The notes under the pieces were generated by a model. It saw only the letters and a program-made list of their open reading frames with translations, did not search any database and had not been told where the DNA came from. From Ambrosia x helenae (taxonomy: Eukaryota; Streptophyta; Magnoliopsida; Asterales; Asteraceae): a stretch of DNA of 64,000 bases. Shown in pieces: positions 40,828 through 52,157 of this stretch (position 1 is the stretch's first letter; the number at the start of each line of letters is the position of its first letter). The stretch spans positions 76,496,575-76,560,574 of the forward strand of contig CM061227.1 of NCBI GenBank assembly GCA_030844895.1, read 5' to 3'. The translations under genes and the position numbers were made by a program.

Positions 40828-41005
40828 GGCTTCCTAGGGTGATAGGTAGAATGTTGATGGCAAACGATTGCCCATCCAACTCGAGCTTACAGTCACGATG
40901 AATATGGGTTACCTCCACAAGCTTTCCATCAGCTAACTCTATGGTGTACGGGGTATCAAGAAGAGTAGGAACCATCCCTAGTTGTTTGCTAAGTTTTGAT
41001 GACAC
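40712..41005 (-). pseudogene. TK protease region
   Basis: Minus strand: SSKLSKQLGMVPTLLDTPYT, ITLGSLDLVVGMDWLSKQHA, the retropepsin-like segment and the GMDWL motif that precedes RT in gypsy. Upstream, the active-site region (about 41010-41060, reading ILYDTGADYS-like) is out of frame. The frame shifts into the RT segment at about 40820-40740. Confidence 0.8.
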
Positions 41006-41060
41006 AAAACTATAGTCTGCACCAGTATCATATAAAATAGAAGCAAGAGTGTCGTACCCG

Positions 41061-42110
41061 TCACGACATTGTTATTAGTCCTAGCTTCCCCAGAGCCAAT
41101 CACAATTGCTATTCCACGAGCGCCATTGTTGTTGTTACCTTTGTGGTTATTGTTTGTTGAAGGACTTGTACCTCACACTATTCCACGTTCTCTTGCTATC
41201 ACCAAAAGTAGAAGATGAAGCTCCATGCTTCGGAAAAGTACCATGCTCAACAGCCTAATCCGTGTGTTTACGAGCCAGAATGAACGATTTGTTAGATTCT
41301 GGGTAGGTGAGCTGCAGTGGCCAAGCCACGAATCTAAGGGACCCACCCTTTTGGTCTGAAATTCGATCCGCTGGCAAAGTTGGTTAATTAGATTCGAGAA
41401 CAAAGTATCCAACTCTTGTAGCTTGGTAGTGTAGGCGTCGATCTCAGACCCATCCGTCAAATTTCTAGATTTCATCATAGGGTGCTACGTTCCCATCCAA
41501 GTATCTGTAACTCATCGAGTGTGCATGTAGCATACATTACCCCATCCTGCCTGGGGCAAATGCACATGGAAATGACTTATACTATCGAAGCAATCAGACG
41601 GTCTCTTTCAGTTCAGTTGGAGTTATAGAGGTTTATGACCAATAAAAAGGCTTGAAAATATGATGGCAGGTTGTTATTGTGGCATGTGCGTTCAAGGTAT
41701 AAGAAAGTTCAAATGTGGAAGTTAGGGAAAAGAGTGATTTAGCAAAATAGATCTTTAATAGGTTGGAAAGAGGCGAGGGCTTCAACCACCCTATCGTTGA
41801 TCATAAAAACTCAGTCTTATCTAAGTTAACAAGGGAAAAGAAAAGAAAATACAGGTAAGAAAAAGGTAAGAGCCAATCGTCGCCATGCTCTGTCTAGATA
41901 GTAGAGCCTTCATCATCACTTTCCATATGCTCGTCCTGCTCATGTTCCCCTTCCATCCCTTCTTCCTCCTCTTTCTGGGTGTCAGTGTTATATGGCTCAC
42001 ATCACGTACAGTCTCCTCCTCTAGTCCTATGTAAGCCAGTTTAGTGGTAAGCTGTACCACTCGTTCCTCCAATCGTGGCTATCAGCCATTAGTAGGTTTC
42101 ATCTTCCCTT
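41061..42110 (-). pseudogene. TK gag remnant
   Basis: Decayed minus-strand gag. 42072-41821 gives an N-terminal-type MEERVVQLTTKLAYIGLEEE. 41478-41173 gives a KLQELDTLFSNLI segment resembling the capsid C-terminal part. Intervening sequence (41480-41820) shows no gag and probably carries a deletion. No CCHC knuckle was found. Confidence 0.5.
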
Positions 42111-42753
42111 GTGATGTTGCACTACGTCGCAAGCTTTACATAACTCCCCAAGAGTGTGTGTAACAAGCCCCGATCTAATGTGTTCCCATGAACCTACCAC
42201 ATGCTCATGAGAGACAAGGATATGTAGTCATACGTTCGCCCGCTCGCACTAGGCGTAAGGTACTAAAGTAAAAAAATGAATTCTATATGTGTAACCCAGT
42301 CCCGTCTGAGTTTCGAATGAAGGTAAGAAAGATCAAGTAACAAGGAACAGAAACTAATTGTCTCCTTGCTTAGTGAAAAGAATAAGTCTCAGTATTTGAA
42401 TTTCTTCAATTTGATTTGGTTAAATGGTACCACGTCATGCGCATCGTGCAGCTTCTTGTGTACGTGCGCCACAACGCTCGCAAGGGCTCCCTCCCTTGTA
42501 CTTTTGTTGTTTCCTCATCCATGAGGTTTGTTAGGATGCTACTCCTAGTAATGTGTCACCTGGTGTAACCCTGGGTTCCCGCCATTGACGTGTTCAGAAT
42601 TAGATCTGGAACTAGAAGATAACATACCTCCTGAAATCATATGTTGTAGGTATGTGTAGCTAAAAGCTAGTTGTGCACTTAAGTTGTGAGTGTACTTATG
42701 CTATGATGATTATAGACTAGACTCAACATGCAGTCCTAGTTCACTATAACCAA

Positions 42754-42767
42754 TGGCTCTGATACCA
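42754..42767 (-). promoter_or_regulatory. TK primer binding site (initiator tRNA-Met)
   Basis: TGGTATCAGAGCCA on the minus strand, three bases inside the right LTR; fixes the element orientation as minus. Confidence 0.95.
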
Positions 42768-42770
42768 ATC

Positions 42771-45616
42771 TGTCACACCCTCAAATTTCCACTGTGGGGT
42801 TTATACCGCGAGGCGCATGACATACCATGATCCCATAGCCATAAGTCATATGAACGAACTCTAAATGCCCAAACCATTTAGTTCGTTTTCAAAACCAAGT
42901 TTAGTTAAGCTGCGGAAGCGTAAACCAAATTTAAACCTTTTAAAACCATGCGCAAAACAACGCGCCCAAATATAAAACATATGAAAGAAAATGTAAAAAC
43001 ATAATATGTAATTTAGGTGTATGCCCAAGACCACAAATGCAGTGAAGTGTGCAGTGCTTTCTAATCCTGGCACCGGAAGCTAACTACCTGCAAAAGCATG
43101 TAAATCGTGGGTCAACAAACAATGTTGGTGAGTTCACTAAGTAAAGTAGATGAGTGTGTAACTGCGCTGGTTTTCAAAACCACGTAAACAAGTAATTGAG
43201 TTAGTTACAAGAACCGTGTAAACACTAGTTCATCGCATGTCAAGGGTAGCTAGCCCATTCATGATAACTAACACCGAATATACCGAACTGCTATGTACGT
43301 GTAGCCACAAATGTGAGCCGCATGCCTGACATCATTGTCTATCCACAATGATAAAGTTTTGTTAAGTTATAGTTCACGCCCGCGCTCCCCGAGCCGGTGT
43401 GAGGTTTGTAAGACCTAATAGCGCTATCAACTAATAACCCGCTTGCCATAACCCGACAACTCATTCGGTACGTGAGGACTTACAGATGATAGAGTTGGTT
43501 TAGTTCATCAAGGACACAGTTTGCGAACTAGTAAAAGCCGACTCACACAAAGAGTCAAAAACCGACCCACACAAGGATCCATAGTATCCCAACCCGGGAT
43601 GTGTAAGTAGTCCCAAACCGGACTAGAAAATAGTAGTCCCAAACTGGACTAGAAAATAGTAGTCCCAAACCGGACTAGAAAATGTTAAGTAAGTTGTCTC
43701 AACCCGAGACGCATGCTTTTGAGAAAAGAGTAGTGAAACTCACCTTAGAATGCAAGCAAATAAATCCAACTCCAAAGTAGGGTGTGCTACCGACTCCCTA
43801 GTACATGTGTCACTAAGTGAGTATATGTGTAATACCATTACACCATATAATCCGTTTGTCCAAGACGTTTAAATGTTCAAAAGCGTGTAAGTGACACCTA
43901 GTGATTCTACATGCATAAGTAAATCCTACGGACCCGTTGGTGAATATGTTGGTTACCATTAGTTTTACACTTTATATGCATCTCATATAAGTGCCCATTC
44001 AAATATATATCAAACACATACCACATAGGACTCCAATTAGTTACACAAACATAAAATACACAATCTGCGTTTTTAGGACAGATTGTGCGTCACCAAAACT
44101 AATTTATTTAAAATACTAAATCAGTGAGTTAAACTCCAAAATTTTTACTGAATATTATTTGGGATTCATTTGATAACCCATATTTTTATTTTGTCTCAAA
44201 ACCAAACACAAAAATCATGAAAAATCGTACATCACAGATATGTCCAGAAAGTTTCTACAGCAGGTCAGGTTAGTAGAAAAACTCTCAAAAATCGTGTATT
44301 CATCCAAACGGGATGAATCTACTTCGAAAAGCCAAGTTATTCCAATGTTAACCTACTGTCCAAATTTCATAACTTAATTCCTTGTAAAACTCAAGTTATG
44401 ATTGTTTAAAGTTGACTTAGTTTGTTAATCCGAAAATCTGACATGACCTTTAATCAAAGAAAATTCCAAAAACATATCAAACGACATCCAAATCAGATGA
44501 TTTTGTCCATTCTAAAAAGCTAAGACCATGTACAATCTATTCATGCAAAGAATCGATCAAAACAATTATTTTCAAGCCACGAAACAGACCCTAAAAGTCG
44601 ACATTCATATTCTGTCCAGATTCTAATCATGCAATATTATGAATTATATCAAACCTACTTGCATATTATCAATCAATAACACCTAATAATCATCAATAAC
44701 CATTACCAAACATTCCTAATACCTATTGTGATCAGATTCTATCACTATTCATGCAAAGATTACAACTTTAATGATCAAAACTTCAACAACTTGCGCAACA
44801 AGTAACCTATGATATTACTAATCGCCTATCATCATGTTTAATTCGTTTAATCTTCAAAAACCTCAAGTTTTAATAATTATCAAAAGCTTTTAGACCTGGA
44901 CAAACCTTGTTATATGATTTTTATAACATAAAAATAAGATTAAAGCGTAAAGGATTAAAGATTATACCCCTAGCTCTTCGATACAATCAACCGAACGCCT
45001 TTGGAGCTTCCCAATCGATGATCTTGAGCCTTTGCAGGTTGTTTGGGGTTTATAATTCGTAAGGGGCAGTAAGGGGGCGATTAGGGTTGAGTTTAGAGGT
45101 TGCATGGGGCTTAAGAGTGTTTAAATAGGGGTTTGAGGCGGTTTAGACCCGTCAGGATATTTCGCGCGGCCGCTCTGGCCCTGTGAGCGGCCGCTCATAG
45201 GCCCTTGGCCCACGTGGGTGGCCCGTTTCGTCACCCGACGCGTTTTCCTTCGATGTTTTCGTTATTTCGGACCGTAACAAGTGCAACCTCATGCGTTAAG
45301 ACCCTAATCAACCTAATGATCCACCTTTAATGATTTTATTAACGTATTCGGTTTAGGTTCACACAATCACGTATGGTTTTCACATAAGTTCATCGAATAT
45401 CACATAGACACGTAATCGCAATCAATCCAAATTAGTCTAATCATTATTATTATACTTCATTATTCACCAACGTCCGAGGTTCACTAATCATGTATTCAGT
45501 TATTAGCTCACAACAATGCAAATTGTGTCCTATCTAGCTAACCCTAGTTAAGTATAATGCAAGGAACGTAACTAGAGTTTAGTTAAAGTGAGAACCTGAA
45601 TTTGCGGGGTATCACA
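42771..45616 (-). repeat. TK LTR, right copy (5' LTR in element orientation)
   Basis: 2846 bp, directly repeats 34788-37632 with roughly 40-50 differences, including the 26-bp triplet and both GCGGCCGC sites (45166, 45187). Ends TATCACA, followed by CTATT. Confidence 0.95.
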
Positions 45617-45621
45617 CTATT
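45617..45621. other. TK target-site duplication, right copy (CTATT)
   Basis: Identical to 34783-34787. Confidence 0.95.
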
Positions 45622-46103
45622 GAAAACCATTATGGAGTAGACACTAACCCCCAAACCGTTTTGAGGAACGAGATAAATGGCATTTTTCTGAATGTCTACA
45701 TGTTTTGAGGTCTGACCCTTATGGTTTATCTGTATTTGCTCAGCAGATATGTGAGATGAAGATCCAGGTTTTGAACAAAGATGTTACAGAAACAACTGCT
45801 ACTAATCACAACACTTCTATTGTTGAAGACTTAGTAGGCCAATCTCTTGATGTTAATGTTTCACTCAATAATCCTGAAGGCGTTAGGAACAAGGGTCGTG
45901 GTAAGCGTCGTCGTTTACCCGGAGGTGGTGAGAATAAAAATGTTGCTAACCGGGCTAAGCGGGTCAAGAACCCAAGGCTTTGTCACACATGTTATGAGTA
46001 TGTAACAGACGATGATTCAAGGAACTACAAGATGAAGGAGAAAGTCGACAGTGAGGAAGGTGAAACAAGTTCTGAGGATAACAACACAGAGGTTGAGGTT
46101 TAA
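45622..46103 (+). pseudogene. FAR1-like gene, C-terminal exon after the TK insertion
   Basis: Continues the SWIM exon in frame (Glu-Asn-His-Tyr-Gly-Val, then NPQTVLRNEI). A one-base frame change near 45683 separates this from the frame of LRSDPYGLSVFAQQICEMK and the tail. The tail is Lys/Arg-rich (KGRGKRRRLPGG), then LCHTCYEYVTDDDSRNY, which looks like a Cys-rich knuckle whose last Cys is replaced by Tyr, then an acidic end (EVEV) at TAA 46101-46103. C-terminal to SWIM, such tails are usual in FAR1-related proteins. With the exon-2 stops, the gene is dead independent of the insertions. Confidence 0.75.
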
Positions 46104-46660
46104 GTGATGTGGTACTTGCTGCTTTTGAAGACATTTAGAATTTTTATTTTTGTCTATGTGTAATGAAAATGTATGTGTGTAATGAAACTATTTCTATTGC
46201 TTTGTTTTGCTGATGTAACTGTGTTACAGGAATTGCAGCATTTTGAAGGCACAATGGGTTTTGTAAACTCAATTGCCTTATATGTCATGTTTTATGTAAA
46301 CTTGTAGTAGGATGTTGCAATCCCCTTATGAGGTTAACTATGTATTTTCAATTCCAAATGTCATCAAATTTCTATATTACAAAGTTCTCTATATTCCTTT
46401 ATTTTTTTATACTGTTACTATTCAACAAGAGTATTAGTTTTTTTATATGTTACAAATTTCTATGTTACAAACTTCTCTATATTCCTTTTTTTTATATTGT
46501 TGCTATTAAACTTAGTACTAGTATTTTTCAAGATTTTGAAAGTTGACAATATTTTTTTTCTGTCCTTGTTAATGTAAAAGAAAACAATGGGCCCCATCTT
46601 GCATTTTATAAGTATTCCCAGTTTCCCACCACCAACACCTTACATTATCATTAATCCCAA
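46104..46660. other. AT-rich spacer, nothing recognised
   Basis: Probable 3' flank of the FAR1-like gene (repeated ATGTGTGTAATGAAA) and T-rich sequence. No supported feature. Confidence 0.5.
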
Positions 46661-47332
46661 ATGGACTCAACACCAAGCACCCCTCCAGAAGATGTGTTTG
46701 AAAACTCTCAGTTGTTACAAGTAAATTACTGCCTTAACCCTCTAAACCACCTGATTGGAGGCAATGATCCAAATTTGGTTGGGAATGATAACCCTCCTGT
46801 TCAAGAAGATGTGTTTGAAAACTCTCACTTGTTACCAGTAAATTACTACCTTAACCCTCTAAACCACCTGATTGGAGGCAATGATCCAAATTTGGTTGGG
46901 AATGATAACCCTCCTATTCAAGCTGGTGGAAATGGAGTCCCTGTTCAAGCTTATAAAATTGTGCCTCAACCGTTGGGCGATCTTGATGACATAGAAGAGA
47001 ATCAACCCAAAGTTAACATCGTCCCTCAGCCACTTGGAGATGCAGGTTTTGTTGATGATGATTTAGATTGGAATTTAGCTTATGACCTCCTATGTCTCGA
47101 AGTTAACGAACACCATGATGAGGGCCTACTAGTAGACCACCACGTGGGTGGCGAGCATGATTACATACCACCCGGTGGTGTTAGTGTCCAAAGAGATAAT
47201 CATTCGCAGCATTTGGGGCATGCAGCAACCGATGATGCTACCAATGATTTATATTTGGCTATCTTTAAGACTACTACGGACATGTCGAGGATTATTACAC
47301 ATGCACGTCTCATTACACAGCTGAATGGGTAA
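46661..47332 (+). CDS. Unrecognised ORF with a 39-codon internal tandem duplication
   Basis: ATG 46661 opens 223 residues rich in Asn, Pro, Asp and Leu. Residues about 10-48 and 49-87 are near-identical repeats (EDVFENSQLLQVNY / EDVFENSHLLPVNY, then LNHLIGGNDPNLVGNDNPP), encoded by a 117-bp direct repeat starting at 46688 and 46805. VPQPLGD also occurs twice later. It ends at TAA 47330, but acidic, gene-like sequence (YETDPGAEYETWSDGEATRA) continues in another frame to about 47480 with further stops, so the original protein was probably longer and is now broken. It could be an accessory ORF of the MULE-like unit or a separate gene. Function unknown. Confidence 0.45.
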   Translation: MDSTPSTPPEDVFENSQLLQVNYCLNPLNHLIGGNDPNLVGNDNPPVQEDVFENSHLLPVNYYLNPLNHLIGGNDPNLVGNDNPPIQAGGNGVPVQAYKIVPQPLGDLDDIEENQPKVNIVPQPLGDAGFVDDDLDWNLAYDLLCLEVNEHHDEGLLVDHHVGGEHDYIPPGGVSVQRDNHSQHLGHAATDDATNDLYLAIFKTTTDMSRIITHARLITQLNG

Positions 47333-47701
47333 AATGTTATGAAACGGATCCTGGTGCAGAGTATGAAACGTGGTCTGATGGAGAGGCTACTCGAGCCATG
47401 GAGTGGGAATAGGCAATGCACGACCCATGAAATGATGAACGTGGAACGGATTCTGATTGCTCCTTTGATTCCACTTTTAGTTACTAGGTGTTTTAGGTTT
47501 TACTTATGTGTACTTTGCGATTATTTATGTAATGTGTGGTCTTTTTATTGGTTTAACTATTTACACCCGTTATTTTCTATAAAGCTAGTGTATGCTTATT
47601 TTTCCGTTTTTGCACACGTTTGTATTTGTATGAATGTTTGTTCGGTCGTGTTACAAGTGGTGTTACAGTCGTGTTACACATTGTTTTTTGCGACACTTAA
47701 A

Positions 47702-47818
47702 ATGTTACAAGTACCCATTAAGATTAATGTAGCAAGTTCTGTTTATATTTGTATAATATGTGACTTTTTTTATTATATGTTACAAGTACCCATTAAGATT
47801 AATGTAGCAAGTTCTGTC
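47702..47818. repeat. 75-bp-spaced direct repeat
   Basis: ATGTTACAAGTACCCATTAA starts at 47702 and again at 47777, each continuing identically for about 41 bp (GATTAATGTAGCAAGTTCTG). Confidence 0.85.
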
Positions 47819-48019
47819 CCTGTATTTCTTTTCACTATAGTTACTACATTTAAGTAGTTACCTAACACCATTATGTATCTCATCCACCAAACGTTTGTCC
47901 CAATTTAATGCAATTATGCCAACTTTCTACCTTTTGATCCCATATATACTGATAACATCTAAGGTTATCAACACATCCCTTACACATATAATAAAAAGTA
48001 AATTACAACCAATACCAAA

Positions 48020-48840
48020 ATGTCCAAAAGTCCAAATCTTGAGCTTCAGCCACCCAAGGTTGAAGAGAAAGTTTATCCGCCTGCACCAGTTTCTTACATA
48101 AAGATTGGTAAGAGACTTTGTAAACTCGTCCCTAAATCTGAACCAATGTGTGAAGGTGTTACTAAGGCCGAACCAACCAGTCCCAAAACCGAACAAATTT
48201 GTAAATTTGTTCCTAAACCCGAACCACATGGTACTTCGAAGAGTTCTAATATGTCTCATCAACCTCTTGGGTTAAACCACCATTTTCTTAGCGCTATAAT
48301 TTACCCCCAAATGAACAACTGCTTTTAGCAACTCTCAAAGCAAAACATCAAGTTTCACACCATAAAGAGTCTGTCAAGAAAGAGCCACAAGTTTTTCCCG
48401 TTCTCAAGAAAGATACACATTTTGTAAACACCGTTATTTGTGGCGGTCAAGTGTTACACATTCCAAAAATAGAGCCACAAGTTTCCCTTAAAAGTCAAAG
48501 TCATAGTCATATGTATCAAGTTCGTTCAAAAGGAGCAGGTAAATTTACAATCATCAGTAAAAATGAAACCCCATCTCCGACCATAAACCATCATCATGTC
48601 CATGTCCTAAACATAGATAAAAAAGAACCGCCCATTCCCTCTGTTGACAATCCCATTCCCGAAGCTTTCATCCCCATGTATCCACCCATAAGCCCCGACG
48701 ACCCCACGTGGCACCCAGATTTAAAGATGTTGACTAGGATTCTTACTTTCCCCCTTATAGCTCAAGCACAACCATTGTTCAACGTGAAAATCATTAATTT
48801 GGGGGATGATCTTTCTTCTTTGTTCAATGGAAATTACTAA
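48020..48840 (+). pseudogene. Unrecognised protein with repeated K-x-E-P motifs, frame-shifted
   Basis: ATG 48020 starts MSKSPNLELQPPKVEEK. The first frame runs to 48328, and a second frame open from 48292 to the TAA at 48838 continues the same composition, so one frameshift at about 48292-48328 splits a protein of about 270 residues. Short K-x-E-P units recur in both halves (PKSEP, KAEP, PKPEP, KKEPQV, PKIEPQV, KKEPPIP), followed by a Pro/Asp-rich segment (MYPPISPDDPTWHPDLK) and a hydrophobic C-terminus (NVKIINLGDDLSSLF). No known domain. Repeated motifs shared across the break support a real former gene. Confidence 0.45.
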
Positions 48841-49971
48841 TTATATGTATTAGTATTCAACCTCCCAACAAAACCCGACCCCCTTCTATGTGTTTCATTT
48901 CGTTGTAATGTCTTTTTTATACTGAAATGTAATCCTTTGTTTTTGTGTTTCTTTAGTAGAATGTGGTTTTTGGGGTTATATTTTGTATGTTTAACGTTTT
49001 TTCTTAGTGTTAACTTTTTGCTTGTAATTATGTATTTTTAAGATGTTGTTATAACTAAGTTCTATGTATTTTTATGGTGGTAATTATGTATTTTTAAGAA
49101 GTTGTTTCTGGGGCCGTTGTTTTATGTATACCAATATTTCCATAAAGTTAAGTCTCTTTAACATAGTACAAGTTAAAGTTGTTTTATCTTTTTGTTTCTG
49201 ACATAACTACACAAATGGGTGCATGAATTGGTTTTCCTATAATTATATTATCTATAAAGTAATTTTTTGTGGTACAATCGTCCTTCCCTAAAGTGATATT
49301 TTGTGCATGAATTGACATGACTATACGATGTTATAATGCCATATTCCCCATGCCATATTTACTTTTACAGTAATCAATTTTTTAAAAGAGTAGTTGCTAT
49401 AACACTTTTTCATTTTTTTTGTCTACATATATTGCCCCACATATATTGTAACAAACATTTGCTTTAGGGGATCTACATTTTCTGATCTTTCCTACATTTT
49501 TTGAAGTTTCTGATCTTTGCTACAACACTTTTTCGAAGTTTCATTTTTTTTGTCTACATATATTGTAACAAGCATTTGCTTTACGGGATCTACATTTTTA
49601 TCATTTATAAATACTACAAATGGCACCTACTACACATAGAAAGATGTTTGACTTGTGTACATCTATAAAGTAATATTTTGTGGTACATCTATAAAGTAAT
49701 ACTTTATGGTTCACTTGAAAGTTGGGTTATCTTTTATTTTGACATGACTATACAATGCTATATTTACTTTTGAAAAGACTAGTTGCTATAACACCTTTTT
49801 TAATTTTTCTTGTCTACATATATTGTAGCAAACAATTGCTAAAACCTATCTACATTGTATAAAGGTTTTTGTTTCTCATCTATAAATACTAGTCGTAGAA
49901 AGATGGTTGACATATCATGAAATGATATGACAATACACTAAAAAGTAACATTTTTTTTTTGCAAAGCATAC
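48841..49971. repeat. AT-rich region with degenerate direct repeats
   Basis: The phrase TTTGTCTACATATATTG followed by TAACAAACATTTGCT recurs at about 49419, 49548 and 49811. CTATAAAGTAAT(A/T)TTTTGTGGTAC recurs at about 49251, 49664 and 49689. No coding sequence supported. Confidence 0.6.
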
Positions 49972-50409
49972 TTTGAAAATTCAAAAAGATTTTTGGTGTG
50001 TTTTAGCATAAACTTTGAAAAATCAAAATGTATTGTTTCTACTTTATTTTCGATAACCGATGATGGGATACTTAATGTGAATGCTCAGATACTTAAAAGT
50101 TGAAAAAGACTACAGATTTTTAAGTTTCTGGTGCATATTAAAAATGTTTAATAGTTCAGGGGGAGAACTATTGAGGGTCAAAAGGAATGTGAAGAGTACT
50201 TCCGAGATTTTTGTCGTTCCTAAAGCTGGTTGTAGTTTGTGTAGTTTTTAGTAAATTTTTCTGCAGAATCAAACACAACAGGTGCACTGCTCAAGACTCA
50301 TCGACAAAGCATGAAACTGAACAAGACCCACACCTGAACAACAAGATCACCAGAACAACAGAATTTAGTCAGAGGTTGAAAAAGAAATGACTGAAGATCA
50401 AAGAATTTC

Positions 50410-50686
50410 GAGTTAATTGCCAATTTAGTCCCTGACGTTTGTCAAAAATTGCCACTTTCATCCAAATCTTTTTATTTGGTCAATTTAGTCCCTGTGGTTT
50501 CATTTTTTTGTCATTTTAGTCCCTGTGGACTAACAAGATTTGGATGAAAGTGGCAATTTTTAACAAACCACAGGGACTAAAATGACAAAAAAATGAAACC
50601 ACGGGGACTAAATTGACCAAATAAAAAGATTTCGATGAAAGTGGCAATTTTTGACAAACCTCGGGGACTAAATTGGCAATTAACTC
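50410..50686. mobile_element. 277-bp foldback MITE with 9-bp target duplication (Mutator-type)
   Basis: Ends GAGTTAATTGCCAATTTAGT and its complement form long inverted arms over nearly the whole element. Flanked by AAGAATTTC at 50401-50409 and 50687-50695. The paralogous stretch at 57018 has a single AAGAATTTC and no insert, a true empty site. Nine-base duplication is the hallmark of Mutator superfamily elements. Confidence 0.88.
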
Positions 50687-50910
50687 AAGAATTTCAAGGA
50701 TTGTTGTCTGTCTTCATCTCTGGACCAACAAAAGACAAAGCCAAGATTTCTTGAGTCTGTCTGAGATTTCAAAGCTTACTGCAGAGATAGACAAGAACCT
50801 TGACACAAACGTGCATGAAAATGGAAAGTTTTCAATTCGTTCAAGATGATGATTGCAAGACTTGAAGAATTGATAGTTTTCTAGATTTGGTACATCACTA
50901 GCTAGGTCCA

Positions 50911-50920
50911 AGGGGGAGAT
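50911..50920 (+). promoter_or_regulatory. Polypurine tract before the first SV3 LTR
   Basis: AGGGGGAGAT; the same tract precedes the second LTR at 57243-57252. Confidence 0.85.
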
Positions 50921-51548
50921 TGTAAGTGCATTATTCATGTATGTCCCCAGCTAGTGATCCAGTACTGAATGTCGAAGGTTCAAATAATCAGAAAACGACC
51001 AAGACTTTAACCTGAAGATACATTCGACCAGTCGAGAGGTCGAATGTAGTTTGTCTGGGTCGAATGTGGATTGATTGAAGAAGAAGGCTTCATTCGAACC
51101 CTTAAAGGGTCGAATGAACACCTTTGACCTCATGAAAGGGGCGAAGGTGGAAGGCTATATAAAGGGAAAAGTTTCTTATTTTGAAGAGAGAGTTATCATT
51201 TGGAGCTTTTCCCTAGTTTGTTTGTGTGTGATATTCTTTGTATTAGGTCTAGGATTTCATCTGTAGTCTTTGATACTTGATCTAATACAAGAGTAAAGTT
51301 ATGGAAATTGCTCGGTGATTCGTTATCTGTTTTCATCACGATCGTTATGGTTTCTTTCTGAATCATTTTGCACGATCGAAGGGGATTCCGCACCCTACGG
51401 TTGGTATTCGTGAGATCACGGTTAGTGATTACGATCCTAAAACGAATTCTCATTATTATCATTTCGTAATTGGTTCAGGGATTCCGCACCTGAATTGATA
51501 TACTTATTTGATCAACGTCTTTGTTTTTGATAATTCGATCCTCATACA
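50921..51548 (+). repeat. SV3 5' LTR
   Basis: TGTAAGTGCA...CTCATACA, 628 bp, with TATA box CTATATAAAG (51155-51164). U3 holds inverted pairs CATTCGACC/GGTCGAATG (51021-51046) and a larger near-palindrome around CCCTTAAAGGG (51090-51117). Confidence 0.93.
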
Positions 51549-51551
51549 AAG

Positions 51552-51563
51552 TGGTATCAGAGC
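51552..51563 (+). promoter_or_regulatory. SV3 primer binding site (initiator tRNA-Met)
   Basis: TGGTATCAGAGC, three bases after the LTR. Confidence 0.95.
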
Positions 51564-52157
51564 CATAAGGATCAAACAACTACGATTTGATAATATTTGA
51601 GCTGATTTGGACTCAATTTTGGTCAAAATTTTTCTGTTTTCAAAGAAGAATTGATTTTGATGAACATTGATTGATTCGGACTAGTTTTCATGGATAAAAT
51701 CTAAAATTCTCTTCATTAAACTTGTTCCAAATCAATTCTGAAGCAAAACCTGCAAAACATCATCAAATTTCATCAACTTTTGAAAAATTTTGCTCAAATT
51801 AACTGATTTTCAAAGAATAACCGTTTTTCAAAATGCAAGGGTCGAACCTAGGGAGAAACGGTCGAGAGTGTGAGTTTTAGGTCGAATCAGGAGATTTTAG
51901 GTCGATAGTGAACTTTATTCCGATCGAACCTAGAAGTTTTTAGTGTGTTGTTGTTCATTCGACCTATCGCGAGGTCGAAAGTGGGTTACTTTGGTCGAAA
52001 GTGAGAGAGTTTGTTATATTCAACCTTCGAGTCTTCAGAAAGGGTCGAACCTGGACAGAATTCCACATTCGAACCCACGTTCATTTGTAATAGGTCGAAC
52101 GTAGAATCTCTTTGAAAAATTTTCTAATCGGTTCGTGTTTTATACTTTGTAGACGAC
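51564..52157 (+). promoter_or_regulatory. SV3 leader with GGTCGAA array and splice-like site before gag
   Basis: Parallels the SV2 leader: AATAACCGTTTTTCAAA, then GGTCGAA(C/A) repeats (51840-52105), then a T-rich tract ending CTTTGTAG at 52153, five nt before the gag ATG. Confidence 0.6.

Larger units (their letters stand above)
34788..45616 (-). mobile_element. TK: 10.8-kb Ty3/gypsy chromovirus (Tekay/Del-like), antisense, defective
   Basis: Two direct LTRs of 2845 and 2846 bp, perfect CTATT duplication, tRNA-Met primer site on the minus strand next to the right LTR. Minus-strand order gag, protease, RT, RNase H, integrase, chromodomain. RT before integrase makes it gypsy; the C-terminal chromodomain and very long LTRs suggest the Tekay/Del branch. 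Coding is broken by many frameshifts, stops and at least one deletion. LTR differences number roughly 40-50 by eye (about 1.5%), more than SV2's, so TK inserted first. Confidence 0.95.
49972..50920 (+). mobile_element. Duplicated 3' internal end of an SV3-type Sirevirus, upstream of the first SV3 LTR
   Basis: Matches 56566-57252 almost base for base (for example GGTGTGTTTTAGCATAAACT and TATTGAGGGTCAAAAGGAAT) and runs into the LTR through the polypurine tract AGGGGGAGA. So an internal-3' end lies 5' of the LTR that also serves as 5' LTR of SV3, a tandem arrangement sharing one LTR. It contains a MITE absent from the other copy. The left border, about 49972, is an abrupt loss of similarity. Confidence 0.75.
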
